Source: a virus. From it: a DNA stretch of 64,000 nucleotides. A program made the position numbers and the translations under genes. The notes under the pieces were generated by a model, which saw nothing but the letters and a program-made list of their open reading frames with translations, was not told the DNA's origin and did no database searches. The stretch lies in IMG/VR virus record IMGVR_UViG_3300031952_000013, positions 1 to 64,000 of that record; one strand, given 5' to 3'. This document shows, piece by piece, positions 48,778-57,232 of this stretch (the first letter of the stretch is position 1; each line of letters starts with the position of its first letter).

Positions 48778-49718
48778 TTAAGACCATTGTAGTTAAGGGT
48801 TATCAGAGCCTCTATGACATCTCTCTGGAGATGGGGAAGTTCACAGTAATTTATGGTGAGTCAGATGTCGGCAAAAGTAGTTTATACCGGGCGATCAGGG
48901 GTCTGCTGACGACTGAAAGCGGGGATGCATTCATTTCTAGGGGGGAGAAAGGTGCTTTTGTCTCTCTGACGCTAGATTCAGGGGAGAAGGTTACTTGGGT
49001 TAAGAGGCGGGGTCAGAGCAGTGAATATACTCTGGGTAATCAAATTTACAGGCGGTCCAAGCAAATTCCAGACGAGATTGCGAAGGTGTTGAGGATTGCA
49101 CCGATTGTTGTGGATGGTGACAAATTTTATCCCAATCTCAGGGGTCAGTTTGATAGTCTATTTCTGTTGTTTGATTCATCGTTGAAGAGGGCAAGGGTTC
49201 TGGGTTCTTTGATTTCCAATATTCTGTTAACTGGTATCCGTCAAGTTAACTTAGAGAGGAATCGGAACGAAGCCGATATTAGGGCAGCAGGAGATTTGAA
49301 GCAATCTTTAGAGGATAGAGTGAGTCAGAACTGGGATGGTCTACTTAGAGAGACGGATACTTTAAAACAGACTTTGGTTGTGGCTAGAAAGATTCTTGAC
49401 CGGATTGAAGAGATTAGAGTTGTAGTAGAGGAAATGGAGACGCTCAAACCCTATGAGTCTTTGATTTATGCTCTTTTGAACGAGAAAGATTTAGTGAACT
49501 TGGTTGAATTACTTGACAGGTATAGCGAGATTGCTGAGGTAGTTGCGGAAGTTTCTGGTGAAAAGAGTTCACTTGAGAGGAATGAATTTTTGATGGGAAA
49601 GGTAGAAAAGGACAGGGATGGGGCTAAGATTCTGTTGGATGATATGAAAGAAAAACTGACAATTACCTGTCCGAATTGTAAGCGCCCGATTTCGTTGGTG
49701 GAGATGGGAATTGACTGA
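48774..49718 (+). CDS. Rad50/SbcC-like ATPase, N-terminal half
   Basis: 314 residues, TTG start. I-V-V-K-G-Y-Q-S, Walker A G-E-S-D-V-G-K-S-S (28-36), then a coiled coil that ends at C-P-N-C (299-302), the position of the zinc hook. There is no returning coil, signature motif or Walker B, so this is only the first half of an SbcC-type protein. The second half appears to be the gene at 52821. The Mre11-like partner follows at once. Confidence 0.72.
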   Translation: MIKTIVVKGYQSLYDISLEMGKFTVIYGESDVGKSSLYRAIRGLLTTESGDAFISRGEKGAFVSLTLDSGEKVTWVKRRGQSSEYTLGNQIYRRSKQIPDEIAKVLRIAPIVVDGDKFYPNLRGQFDSLFLLFDSSLKRARVLGSLISNILLTGIRQVNLERNRNEADIRAAGDLKQSLEDRVSQNWDGLLRETDTLKQTLVVARKILDRIEEIRVVVEEMETLKPYESLIYALLNEKDLVNLVELLDRYSEIAEVVAEVSGEKSSLERNEFLMGKVEKDRDGAKILLDDMKEKLTITCPNCKRPISLVEMGID

Positions 49719-50652
49719 GATATTGTTCTGGTCGGACCCCCATAATTCTGATACTCCCCCCCGTATGCGTAAGGATTCTTATTGTGAGGATATTCTTGCG
49801 AAGCAGGAGAAGATTGCCGAGTTGTCTAAGGGATATGATTTAGTTATTTGTGGTGGGGACGTTTTTCACCAGAAAAGGGCTGACAGGATATCGTATCGTT
49901 TGGTGAACAGGTTGTGTGAGATTTATCGAGAGATGGGTAATCTGATTATCGTTCCTGGTAATCATGATGTTGAGACAAGGTGGGATTTCAAAGTGCGCCC
50001 TTTGGGAATTCTGTCTCATCTTCCAAATGTAAGGTTGAGCCACGCGGAGTCTATTGAATTTGATGATTTTGTTATGCTGACGTATGGGGGGGCAGAATTC
50101 TTCCCTGAGGTAGAGTTTTTGAGTTGGTTAGAGGGTGAGTCTAGGTTGATTACTGTTAGAGATAAGAGACACAGGGTAGGGGTGTTTCATCAGGGTATTG
50201 GAAATACGGCATGGAATTTGCCTTTTCCTATGATTGATGCAAGGAAAGTTGAAAACTGGGTGGATTTTGGACTTATCGGTCATATTCACAGCCATGTAGG
50301 GTATGTTAGCGCAGGAAAGTTGTACTGTGCGGGGGCAATCAGCCGTGGTTCACTGACCGGTGATGAGGTGGATAGGCCGGTTTGTTATATGCATGTGGAG
50401 ATTGGGAAAGACCAAATTTCCTGTGGTTTGCAGGAATTACCTATTAAAATGGGGGAGGAAGTTTTCAAGATTTCCGAGCGGATGGCTGAAAAAAAGACAG
50501 AGGCGGGGGTCAATCAATTTCTGTCTTACATAGAATCGTTTGACCTGCCCAAATCTATGAGTGCAGAGGAGATTATTTCCTATATCGAGTCCAATACAGA
50601 GATTGACAAGAAGGTTGCTCATAAGGCTGTGAGTGTCCTGAGGGGTTTGTGA
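49711..50652 (+). CDS. Mre11/SbcD-like nuclease
   Basis: 313 residues, TTG start. W-S-D-P-H, C-G-G-D-V-F-H, P-G-N-H-D, V-F-H-Q-G and G-H-I-H-S-H are the five metal-binding motifs. With the Rad50-like protein it should process DNA ends for recombination. It overlaps the neighbours on both sides. Confidence 0.86.
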   Translation: MTEILFWSDPHNSDTPPRMRKDSYCEDILAKQEKIAELSKGYDLVICGGDVFHQKRADRISYRLVNRLCEIYREMGNLIIVPGNHDVETRWDFKVRPLGILSHLPNVRLSHAESIEFDDFVMLTYGGAEFFPEVEFLSWLEGESRLITVRDKRHRVGVFHQGIGNTAWNLPFPMIDARKVENWVDFGLIGHIHSHVGYVSAGKLYCAGAISRGSLTGDEVDRPVCYMHVEIGKDQISCGLQELPIKMGEEVFKISERMAEKKTEAGVNQFLSYIESFDLPKSMSAEEIISYIESNTEIDKKVAHKAVSVLRGL

Positions 50653-51464
50653 TGAAGTTATTTGAAACGACGCTTTCTTATACGTTTCTCTCAACCTACC
50701 AGAAGTGCCATCGTCGGGCTTGGTTGCAGTACGTTAAGAAGGTTGTTCCGCCTGAGAAGGTCAATCAGAGGCCGTTTATCGTGGGAATTTGCGCAGACTG
50801 GTTGTTTAAGAAGTGGGTTGCTGGTGGCTACCACTCCGATTGGATGGAGCAAGAAGCCAGGGGAATCTTTGAATGGTTTTCTACAAAAAGAGTGATTCGT
50901 TACCTAGATGGTTCAGATAAAGAGAAACTCATCCTCAAGTTGACTATGGCGGTGAAAGACCTACAACAGGCTGCTTTAGACGAGAAGTTTCCTGATAGGG
51001 TGCTTAATCTTCAGAAAGAACTTAGGGTAGACTATAATCAATTTGTTATGTCAGGTAAGTTAGACATCTGGTTTCCTGAGGAGAAAGCTATCTGCGATTT
51101 GAAGATAACATCGTCTATGAAGTACCTGGATAGTTTTCAACTGAGGTATTTTGCGTGGCTGATGGAGCGTAAACACACTATTTTTGTTGAGAAACTCACG
51201 TTTCTCTCTCCTATGATGAGGCCGTATCTCAAGGAGGTTTCTTGGTTGCCTAATGATAAGACAGAGTTTGACCTTCTGTTGTTTGACGTTCTGGGGCGGA
51301 TTGCGTCGAATGATTGGTCTATAACAACTAAGGATTGCTGGAGTTGCCCTGTGGCATCCTTCTGCGAAGAGTTTACTGTGGAGGCTGAGAGAACGAAATC
51401 AGCTTCTGGTGGATTTAAGATAAAAATAGGAGTAGAAGATGGAGGTATCGAAGAAGAGTTATAA
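50652..51464 (+). CDS. Cas4/RecB-type Fe-S nuclease
   Basis: 270 residues. S-G-K-L-D-I-W ... A-I-C-D-L-K-I is the PD-(D/E)XK active site. Cys in Y-Q-K-C-H-R-R near residue 18 and C-W-S-C-P-V-A-S-F-C near 240 give the four ligands of an Fe-S cluster, as in Cas4 and AddB. It is probably a DNA-end exonuclease of the recombination module; no CRISPR genes are nearby. Confidence 0.82.
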   Translation: MKLFETTLSYTFLSTYQKCHRRAWLQYVKKVVPPEKVNQRPFIVGICADWLFKKWVAGGYHSDWMEQEARGIFEWFSTKRVIRYLDGSDKEKLILKLTMAVKDLQQAALDEKFPDRVLNLQKELRVDYNQFVMSGKLDIWFPEEKAICDLKITSSMKYLDSFQLRYFAWLMERKHTIFVEKLTFLSPMMRPYLKEVSWLPNDKTEFDLLLFDVLGRIASNDWSITTKDCWSCPVASFCEEFTVEAERTKSASGGFKIKIGVEDGGIEEEL

Positions 51465-51732
51465 CGCGCTCTTGGCTCACTATCGGGAATTAGAGACGAC
51501 GTTAGCCACTCTGTCGGGGAGAAAAGAGGAAGCCACGAAGAGGCTTAACACTTTAGAGGGGCAGTTAGAGAAGTTGACGAAAGGAATGGATGTTGATGAG
51601 GTGTTGGCGAGGTTGGAAAAAGAAGCGGAAGTGAGGATTGACACGCTAAGGGCCAAGGTGGTAGAATTGGAGCGGCTAGTGGCTGATTTTAAGGTTTCTA
51701 AAATTAACAATGATTTTGATGTGGAGGTTTAG
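51439..51732 (+). CDS. Coiled-coil protein
   Basis: 97 residues, almost all coiled coil (L-E-T-T-L-A-T-L-S-G-R-K-E-E-A). It lies between the two Rad50-like halves, overlapping the nuclease. It could be a detached coil segment or an independent partner. Confidence 0.58.
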   Translation: MEVSKKSYNALLAHYRELETTLATLSGRKEEATKRLNTLEGQLEKLTKGMDVDEVLARLEKEAEVRIDTLRAKVVELERLVADFKVSKINNDFDVEV

Positions 51733-52824
51733 ATGAAGTTTATTATTCGCAGACCGTTTTTGTTGGCGTTATTGGAGAAAGCCTGGACTGTGACTATCGG
51801 GGGTACTCTTTCTACAACTAAGGGTTTTTACTTTGTCCAGAAAGACGATACCCTGACGGTTGCTCGTACTGACAGTATCTTGAGTGCGGTGGCTTCTACT
51901 AATGTGGTTAATTGGGTGAATAAAGAAGCTCCCAACGAATTCCTTGTGGATGCCGAAAAGTTCCTCCGGCTGATTAGAGGTCTTGCTTGCGATGAGGTTT
52001 CTCTTTCAGTTGAGGATAATGAAATTGCGATTTCTGGAGACAACTTCAATGCAGAGTGGCTCCTGTTCGATTTAAAAGACTTTCCGAAATTGCCTGTGTA
52101 TCACAGGGAGATGAGCCTAGAAGTGCCTACAATCGAGTTTGTGGGGGCAGTAGACAGGATTCGCTACGCTGCGTCGATTGAATCCCTGACTTCTGCTTAT
52201 AAACAGATTTACTTTGAGAACGGGGCATGTTGGGCGACTGATGGTTATAACTACCAGGCTGTTGAAACTAAAATTACACTCCCAAATCAAGTTGCTCTGC
52301 CTCTTATCGGATTGGATGTTGTAAAGTTTTTGCGTCTCTCAGGTGTCAGTTCGTTCTTTTTGTCGTGGGATGATGACCACTACTATTTTATGATAGGGAA
52401 TGACGCTTTTGTATGTCGGCGATCTCCGGTTCAACCTCCTAATCCTTTATTGGATTTCTACGGTAAGTTGAGTATGGAGTATCATAAACTTCCCTATTTC
52501 ACTTTTGAAGTCAGATTGCTTCGCCGGATTGTTGAGAGAGTGGCTATTACCGGTAGTTTTTCTAACAAACGAATCTGGTTTCATGTGACTCCTACAACTT
52601 TGACTATCAATGGGGTCGATGAGGACGGGAATTCCAGTTCAGAGGTGCTTATTATCACTTTAAATGGAGATAAGACAGATAGAACGCTTGGGATTCACTA
52701 CGAAATGCTACTGTCTGCGTTAGCTTCTGTGAGGAAGGAATCAGCCAATTTTAGATTCAACAAGAATCATTTTCTTATTACGTCGGAGGATAGTACAGCT
52801 ATTCTCCCCTTGTTGAAAAAATGA
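51733..52824 (+). CDS. DnaN-like sliding clamp
   Basis: 363 residues, the full length of a bacterial beta clamp. F-L-V-D-A-E-K-F-L-R-L-I-R, V-S-L-S-V-E-D-N-E-I-A-I-S-G, D-F-P-K-L-P and A-T-D-G-Y-N-Y are typical of the three repeated domains. It would tether the phage polymerase to DNA. It starts right after the coiled-coil gene and overlaps the next. Confidence 0.82.
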   Translation: MKFIIRRPFLLALLEKAWTVTIGGTLSTTKGFYFVQKDDTLTVARTDSILSAVASTNVVNWVNKEAPNEFLVDAEKFLRLIRGLACDEVSLSVEDNEIAISGDNFNAEWLLFDLKDFPKLPVYHREMSLEVPTIEFVGAVDRIRYAASIESLTSAYKQIYFENGACWATDGYNYQAVETKITLPNQVALPLIGLDVVKFLRLSGVSSFFLSWDDDHYYFMIGNDAFVCRRSPVQPPNPLLDFYGKLSMEYHKLPYFTFEVRLLRRIVERVAITGSFSNKRIWFHVTPTTLTINGVDEDGNSSSEVLIITLNGDKTDRTLGIHYEMLLSALASVRKESANFRFNKNHFLITSEDSTAILPLLKK

Positions 52825-53465
52825 GTGAATTAGGCGACTTGGAAAAGAGGCTGGAGTTTATTTCTAGCCTTATTACTAGAAATAAAATTGAGAAGGACGT
52901 TAATGAGAAAACGATGGTTCGTCTTGATCTGACTATGGAGGATAAGAGAGAGTCTAACGAGACTCTTCTCAAGGTAGCTGAGTTGTTTAAGTCTTTGGGT
53001 GGGTCACATGAGAAAGACCTGTTGGATAAACTTAGCAAATTTGTTAACTATGGGTTGGTGGTGGTGTTTGGTGGTCATGGGATTTTCGTTCCTGCCATGT
53101 CTCTTGACGGTAAGGATATCAGAGTAGATTTCTTTATCGAAGTGGAAGGCAGCCTTTGTGGTATTGCAGACGCTAAGGGAGGGGGAGTCGCAGAGGTTGT
53201 GAGCATTCTTCTTCAGCTTTTCTTCATGGTGGTAATGAGAGGTCAGGGGGTTGGTGATGTGCTGATAATGGATACGGCTCTTGTGCATCTTTCTGACCAG
53301 TATCACGAGAGGATGTCGGCTCTGTTGAAGGAGCTTTGCGATAAGTTAAACATTCAAATTATCCTGATGATTCACTCGATGGCTTTCGGTAAATACGCTG
53401 ACAAATTGTATCTGTTTAGACAAGAGGAAGGAAAGACGATAGTGACGGAGGAAATGAGTGGATAA
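52821..53465 (+). CDS. Rad50/SbcC-like ATPase, C-terminal half
   Basis: 214 residues. A coiled coil (1-60) leads to D-A-K-G-G-G-V (ABC signature position), Walker B V-L-I-M-D-T-A-L-V-H-L-S with Asp151, and I-H-S (His185, switch). The catalytic Glu after Asp151 is Thr. There is no Walker A, so it needs a partner such as the gene at 48774. It overlaps the clamp gene by 4 bases. Confidence 0.7.
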   Translation: MSELGDLEKRLEFISSLITRNKIEKDVNEKTMVRLDLTMEDKRESNETLLKVAELFKSLGGSHEKDLLDKLSKFVNYGLVVVFGGHGIFVPAMSLDGKDIRVDFFIEVEGSLCGIADAKGGGVAEVVSILLQLFFMVVMRGQGVGDVLIMDTALVHLSDQYHERMSALLKELCDKLNIQIILMIHSMAFGKYADKLYLFRQEEGKTIVTEEMSG

Positions 53466-53643
53466 TAAAAGGTTTGGTTTTACACCTTGTTTTGTGAAAA
53501 GTTTTAAAGGATTTGATACGGCTGGACAACCTGTATTTGAGATGTCCTGTATCTGTCCCGAGTGTTTGGGGAGAACAACTCCCATCCACCCTTGGGTTGA
53601 GGAGAAGAAAGATGAGCGAAGTGAGCCTGACGGGAAACGCTAA
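53458..53643 (+). CDS. Small Cys-containing protein
   Basis: 61 residues, GTG start. C-I-C-P-E-C in the centre; unknown family. Overlaps genes on both sides. Confidence 0.5.
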   Translation: MDNKRFGFTPCFVKSFKGFDTAGQPVFEMSCICPECLGRTTPIHPWVEEKKDERSEPDGKR

Positions 53644-54124
53644 ACTTATTAGGCTTTCTACTAAACCGTTTAAAATTTTGGCTTTAGATTTAGGGACTCA
53701 TTGTGGATGGGCAGTATCAACTCCTTGTTCTGTGGTTGAAAGTGGGGTGCAGATGTTTGATTTGCGGAGGGGAGAAAGTCCTGGGATGCGGTTTATCAGA
53801 TTTAATAAATGGTTATCTGAGATGTTGATTAATGTGTTTCCAGATATGGTTGTTTATGAGACGATGTTTGCTTGTCGTGGTCCTGCTCTTGAAGTTTTAT
53901 TGGGTATGTATACTAGGATACAGGAACAATGTGCTATGAAGAGTATTCCTTACGCTGGTATGAACGCGATGACACTGAAGAAGCGGGCTGCGGGAAGTGG
54001 TAAAGCATCTAAAGACATGATGATGAAGGCGGCTTCCGAATTTATAGGCCATCTAATTTTAGATGATAATGAAGCAGACGCAATTATGCTTTTAAAAATT
54101 GCTATGGAAGACTATGCTACATGA
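53612..54124 (+). CDS. RuvC-like Holliday junction resolvase
   Basis: 170 residues from ATG at 53612 after GAGGAG. I-L-A-L-D-L-G-T-H-C-G-W-A, M-V-V-Y-E and D-D-N-E-A-D-A-I-M hold the acidic residues of the RNase H-like active site. It cuts branched DNA before packaging or during recombination. Confidence 0.82.
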   Translation: MSEVSLTGNAKLIRLSTKPFKILALDLGTHCGWAVSTPCSVVESGVQMFDLRRGESPGMRFIRFNKWLSEMLINVFPDMVVYETMFACRGPALEVLLGMYTRIQEQCAMKSIPYAGMNAMTLKKRAAGSGKASKDMMMKAASEFIGHLILDDNEADAIMLLKIAMEDYAT

Positions 54125-54689
54125 AGAATGGTATTCAATTTATCAGAAGGCGGTGTGGGGCTGTGAAGCCTGTTCCGCTAGGCATGAGTGTACCCGACCG
54201 GTTCCTGGTGAGGGAGATTTAAATTCGTCTTTTTTGGTTGTTGGTAGGAACCCAGGTAAGAACGAAGATATTCTAGGGCAGCCCTTTGTTGGACCTGCTG
54301 GTGAGGTGCTGGATAAGTTTTTGGAATTGTGTGGCGTGTCACGGAGTAAAGGTTGTTTCATCACAAATATGTGCTTATGTCATACCAGAGAGGATAGGTT
54401 TTTATCTAAGGAAGAGGTGAAGACCTGTGTTAAGGGATTTTTAATACCGACTTTGGTTCAGTTGAAGCCGAAGGTCGTTATGGTATGTGGGACGCAGCCA
54501 AATTATTTTATAAACGGTATCAAGAAACCGTCTCATCATCATGGTGAACTGTTTGAGCATAGGTCAGGATTCCACACTATCTGTAGTCTTCATCCGGCAG
54601 CAGTTTGTTACAATCCCGACTTGTGGGTTAGATTTGAGGTTCTGGCTCCGGTTGTCAAGAGGTTACTAGATGATAATACGGTCTCCTGA
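54114..54689 (+). CDS. Family 4-type uracil-DNA glycosylase
   Basis: 191 residues. W-G-C-E-A-C-S and later Cys residues give the Fe-S ligands; R-P-V-P-G-E-G, V-V-G-R-N-P-G-K-N-E-D, G-Q-P-F-V-G-P-A-G-E-V-L-D-K and S-L-H-P-A-A are the family motifs. It removes uracil from DNA, so the genome is unlikely to be uracil-substituted. Confidence 0.87.
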   Translation: MLHEEWYSIYQKAVWGCEACSARHECTRPVPGEGDLNSSFLVVGRNPGKNEDILGQPFVGPAGEVLDKFLELCGVSRSKGCFITNMCLCHTREDRFLSKEEVKTCVKGFLIPTLVQLKPKVVMVCGTQPNYFINGIKKPSHHHGELFEHRSGFHTICSLHPAAVCYNPDLWVRFEVLAPVVKRLLDDNTVS

Positions 54690-57207
54690 GGAAGTTGAAG
54701 ATTTTTTAACCCGACACAAGTTTGATTTTGGCGATTTGCCGCACGTATATTTAGGCCAAGAAGACGGGAGTTTTCATAAGGATTGGGGTTTAGCCAAATA
54801 TAAGATTCTTTTCTCGATGCTATGGCGGTATCAGGATAGTCGTGGGAATCAAACTGTTCCACTTCTCTATCAGATTATAAATGAGTGGCGACCAGGAGAA
54901 GTTCTGATGGAGAGGGCCAATGTACCTGAGACAGAGGAACACTATAAACTTTTCCGTAAATATCAGATTCCTCTGTTCGGTGTGGAATCAAAGCACAGTG
55001 CAGGGGGCTACGATATGATAATGACCTCCCTTAGTTATGTTCCGGTCTGGTGGAATTTCCCCCTAATGTTGAAACTTAGTGGGATTCCAGTTCTTCAGAA
55101 AGATCGTTCTGATGAAGGGCAGTATCCTTTAATCATGGTTGGTGGTTCGTCTGTCTATGGTAACTTTGGGTTGGTGTTTCCTGTAGTTGACATAATCTAT
55201 TTTGGTGACGCTGAAGATGAAGAAGATGGAGGGGTTTTGCATTTATTGGATTACATTATGGAGTTGAGGGGCCATGGGTTACAAAATTCGGAGGTTCTAG
55301 ATGCTATTCAACCTAACTTCCCTTATATCATGTGCCCCAGGTTCTACACTCCTCACTATGAGAAAGAAAAGTTTACAGGATGGACATCGGCTCCGTCCAA
55401 GTTTCCCAAGAAGTTTGTCGTTAGGAAATGCAAAAATCTGGATGCGGTTCCTAAGTACACGAAGCCAATTCTCTCCTATACTGATAATACGATGGGTCTG
55501 GGTGAAGTGGAGATTTCCAGGGGTTGTCGTGGGATGTGTGCCTTTTGTGGTATCGGATGGAAGTACCGTCCATATCGGGAACGGTCTGTGGAAGTTATGG
55601 TTGAAGCTCTGACTACGAATAAGCGAAACTCTGGGGCGGTTTCGTTATGTCCTATCGCAACGGAATTTGCGTACTACTCACACAAACGCAAGTTAATTAA
55701 CGAACTTGCCAAGCACAGCCGGTATGTTGACCCTCTTTCCATGAGGATAGATGCTTTTGCAAGCGACGAAGAATTTGATATTTTCCTGAGGAAATTGTGT
55801 ATGAATCAAGTGGCTCTGGGAGTGGAAGGAGTTTCTCAAAGACTTAGGAATAGAATGATGAAGGGAATTTCTGAGGAGGAGATTCTGAAGGCTTGTAAGA
55901 TTGCGATTGAGGCTGGTTTTGACAGGGCCAAGTTTTTTATGATTGCAAATACGGACGAGACTTGGGAAGATTTTGAGGAGTTCTTTTCTCTCTTAAAGAA
56001 GGTTGTGGATATGAAGAACAGAGCTAGGTCTCGATTAAAGATTAGGGCTTCGTGGACTCCGCTTTTTGTGGAGGCTTGCACCCCGCTACAATGGAAGAGT
56101 CCTACGATTCTACAAGACAATATTGATTGGAAACAGGTATACAACAGGTTGAAAGAACTCGGTATTGAGATGAAGTACGGGGTGAAACGCAATTATAAAT
56201 TTATGCGGGTTTCTCAGGCTATGCATATTGGAGATACTCGGTTTGCTGAAGCAGTTGCTCTGGCAGCAGAGGAATCTGATAGGCCATTCTATTCGGGGTT
56301 TGATGATAAGTGCATCCCTAGACTTGAAAAATATATGGAGCAGACTGGTTATTCTTGGGATTATATGCTCAGAGAGAAGACCGAAGATGAGGAGTTTATA
56401 TGGGATGTTGTTGACAGGGGGGTCAAGAAAGAGACTTTATTGAAGTTGTGGAAGAAGATTAAATCAGGGGAGATGGATATGAAGAAAGTCAAGATTGTTC
56501 CTACAATGGATAATTGTGAACTGACAAAGACTCTCTATAACGAACAGGAAGCATTCTTTTGGGCTGTAGTGAAGTACAGGGTTTCTAAAGGATTGGATAC
56601 GGTTCCCAATGCTTACTGGACGGCACACATAAGCAGGGCTGGTTTGAGGAGCGGGGTCCCCCTGGCAGTGAATAAGATTCACTTCTTTAGTAATCACGAT
56701 AATGGAAACTGGTATGGAGGATTTGATTATATCGGTATTGGTTTAAGAAGCACACCATCCCCTGATAGTTGGTCTAAATTTTGTTCTGAGTTACAGCCGT
56801 TGGAGTATCAGAATGTATTGTGGTTACTAAATATGAAACCTACGTGGAGCGATCTGGTTAGTTCCTACCGGGTTGAGACTGACATTTCTCCTGCGGAGTG
56901 GGCAAAGTACAGAATCAAATTTGATGAAGCTGATAAGGTTACTGTGCGGAATAAAGAAACAAGATATTTTTCTGGTGCGTGGAGGCAGTTGGTTGATTTG
57001 AAAGAAATCAAGTATATTGATGTTCAGGTTTCTGCCGATGTTGCTCCTACGATTATTCTGAATATCTATATGAGCCATGAGGTAGGGATTAGGTTTGCCC
57101 TAGTTGGTCTCCTTCCTGGGGTTTCATCTCGTCGGATAAAGAAGTTTCTGGTTGAGAAAACGGGTTTACACAGGGTAAAAGATTGGGCGGTGCAGGAGAG
57201 TTTCTGA
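54670..57207 (+). CDS. Large radical SAM protein, YgiQ/TIGR03960-like
   Basis: 845 residues. The N-terminal 250 resemble a B12-binding-like Rossmann region (P-L-F-G-V-E-S-K ... G-Y-D-M-I-M-T-S-L ... G-I-P-V ... P-L-I-M-V-G-G-S ... Y-F-G-D-A-E). The radical SAM site is S-R-G-C-R-G-M-C-A-F-C near residue 285. The order matches the uncharacterised TIGR03960 group. The last 250 residues are unlike it. It lies among DNA repair genes, so nucleotide or tRNA modification is possible. Substrate unknown. Confidence 0.75.
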   Translation: MIIRSPEEVEDFLTRHKFDFGDLPHVYLGQEDGSFHKDWGLAKYKILFSMLWRYQDSRGNQTVPLLYQIINEWRPGEVLMERANVPETEEHYKLFRKYQIPLFGVESKHSAGGYDMIMTSLSYVPVWWNFPLMLKLSGIPVLQKDRSDEGQYPLIMVGGSSVYGNFGLVFPVVDIIYFGDAEDEEDGGVLHLLDYIMELRGHGLQNSEVLDAIQPNFPYIMCPRFYTPHYEKEKFTGWTSAPSKFPKKFVVRKCKNLDAVPKYTKPILSYTDNTMGLGEVEISRGCRGMCAFCGIGWKYRPYRERSVEVMVEALTTNKRNSGAVSLCPIATEFAYYSHKRKLINELAKHSRYVDPLSMRIDAFASDEEFDIFLRKLCMNQVALGVEGVSQRLRNRMMKGISEEEILKACKIAIEAGFDRAKFFMIANTDETWEDFEEFFSLLKKVVDMKNRARSRLKIRASWTPLFVEACTPLQWKSPTILQDNIDWKQVYNRLKELGIEMKYGVKRNYKFMRVSQAMHIGDTRFAEAVALAAEESDRPFYSGFDDKCIPRLEKYMEQTGYSWDYMLREKTEDEEFIWDVVDRGVKKETLLKLWKKIKSGEMDMKKVKIVPTMDNCELTKTLYNEQEAFFWAVVKYRVSKGLDTVPNAYWTAHISRAGLRSGVPLAVNKIHFFSNHDNGNWYGGFDYIGIGLRSTPSPDSWSKFCSELQPLEYQNVLWLLNMKPTWSDLVSSYRVETDISPAEWAKYRIKFDEADKVTVRNKETRYFSGAWRQLVDLKEIKYIDVQVSADVAPTIILNIYMSHEVGIRFALVGLLPGVSSRRIKKFLVEKTGLHRVKDWAVQESF

Positions 57208-57232
57208 TGACTAAAGTTGAAGGAAGGTTGGA

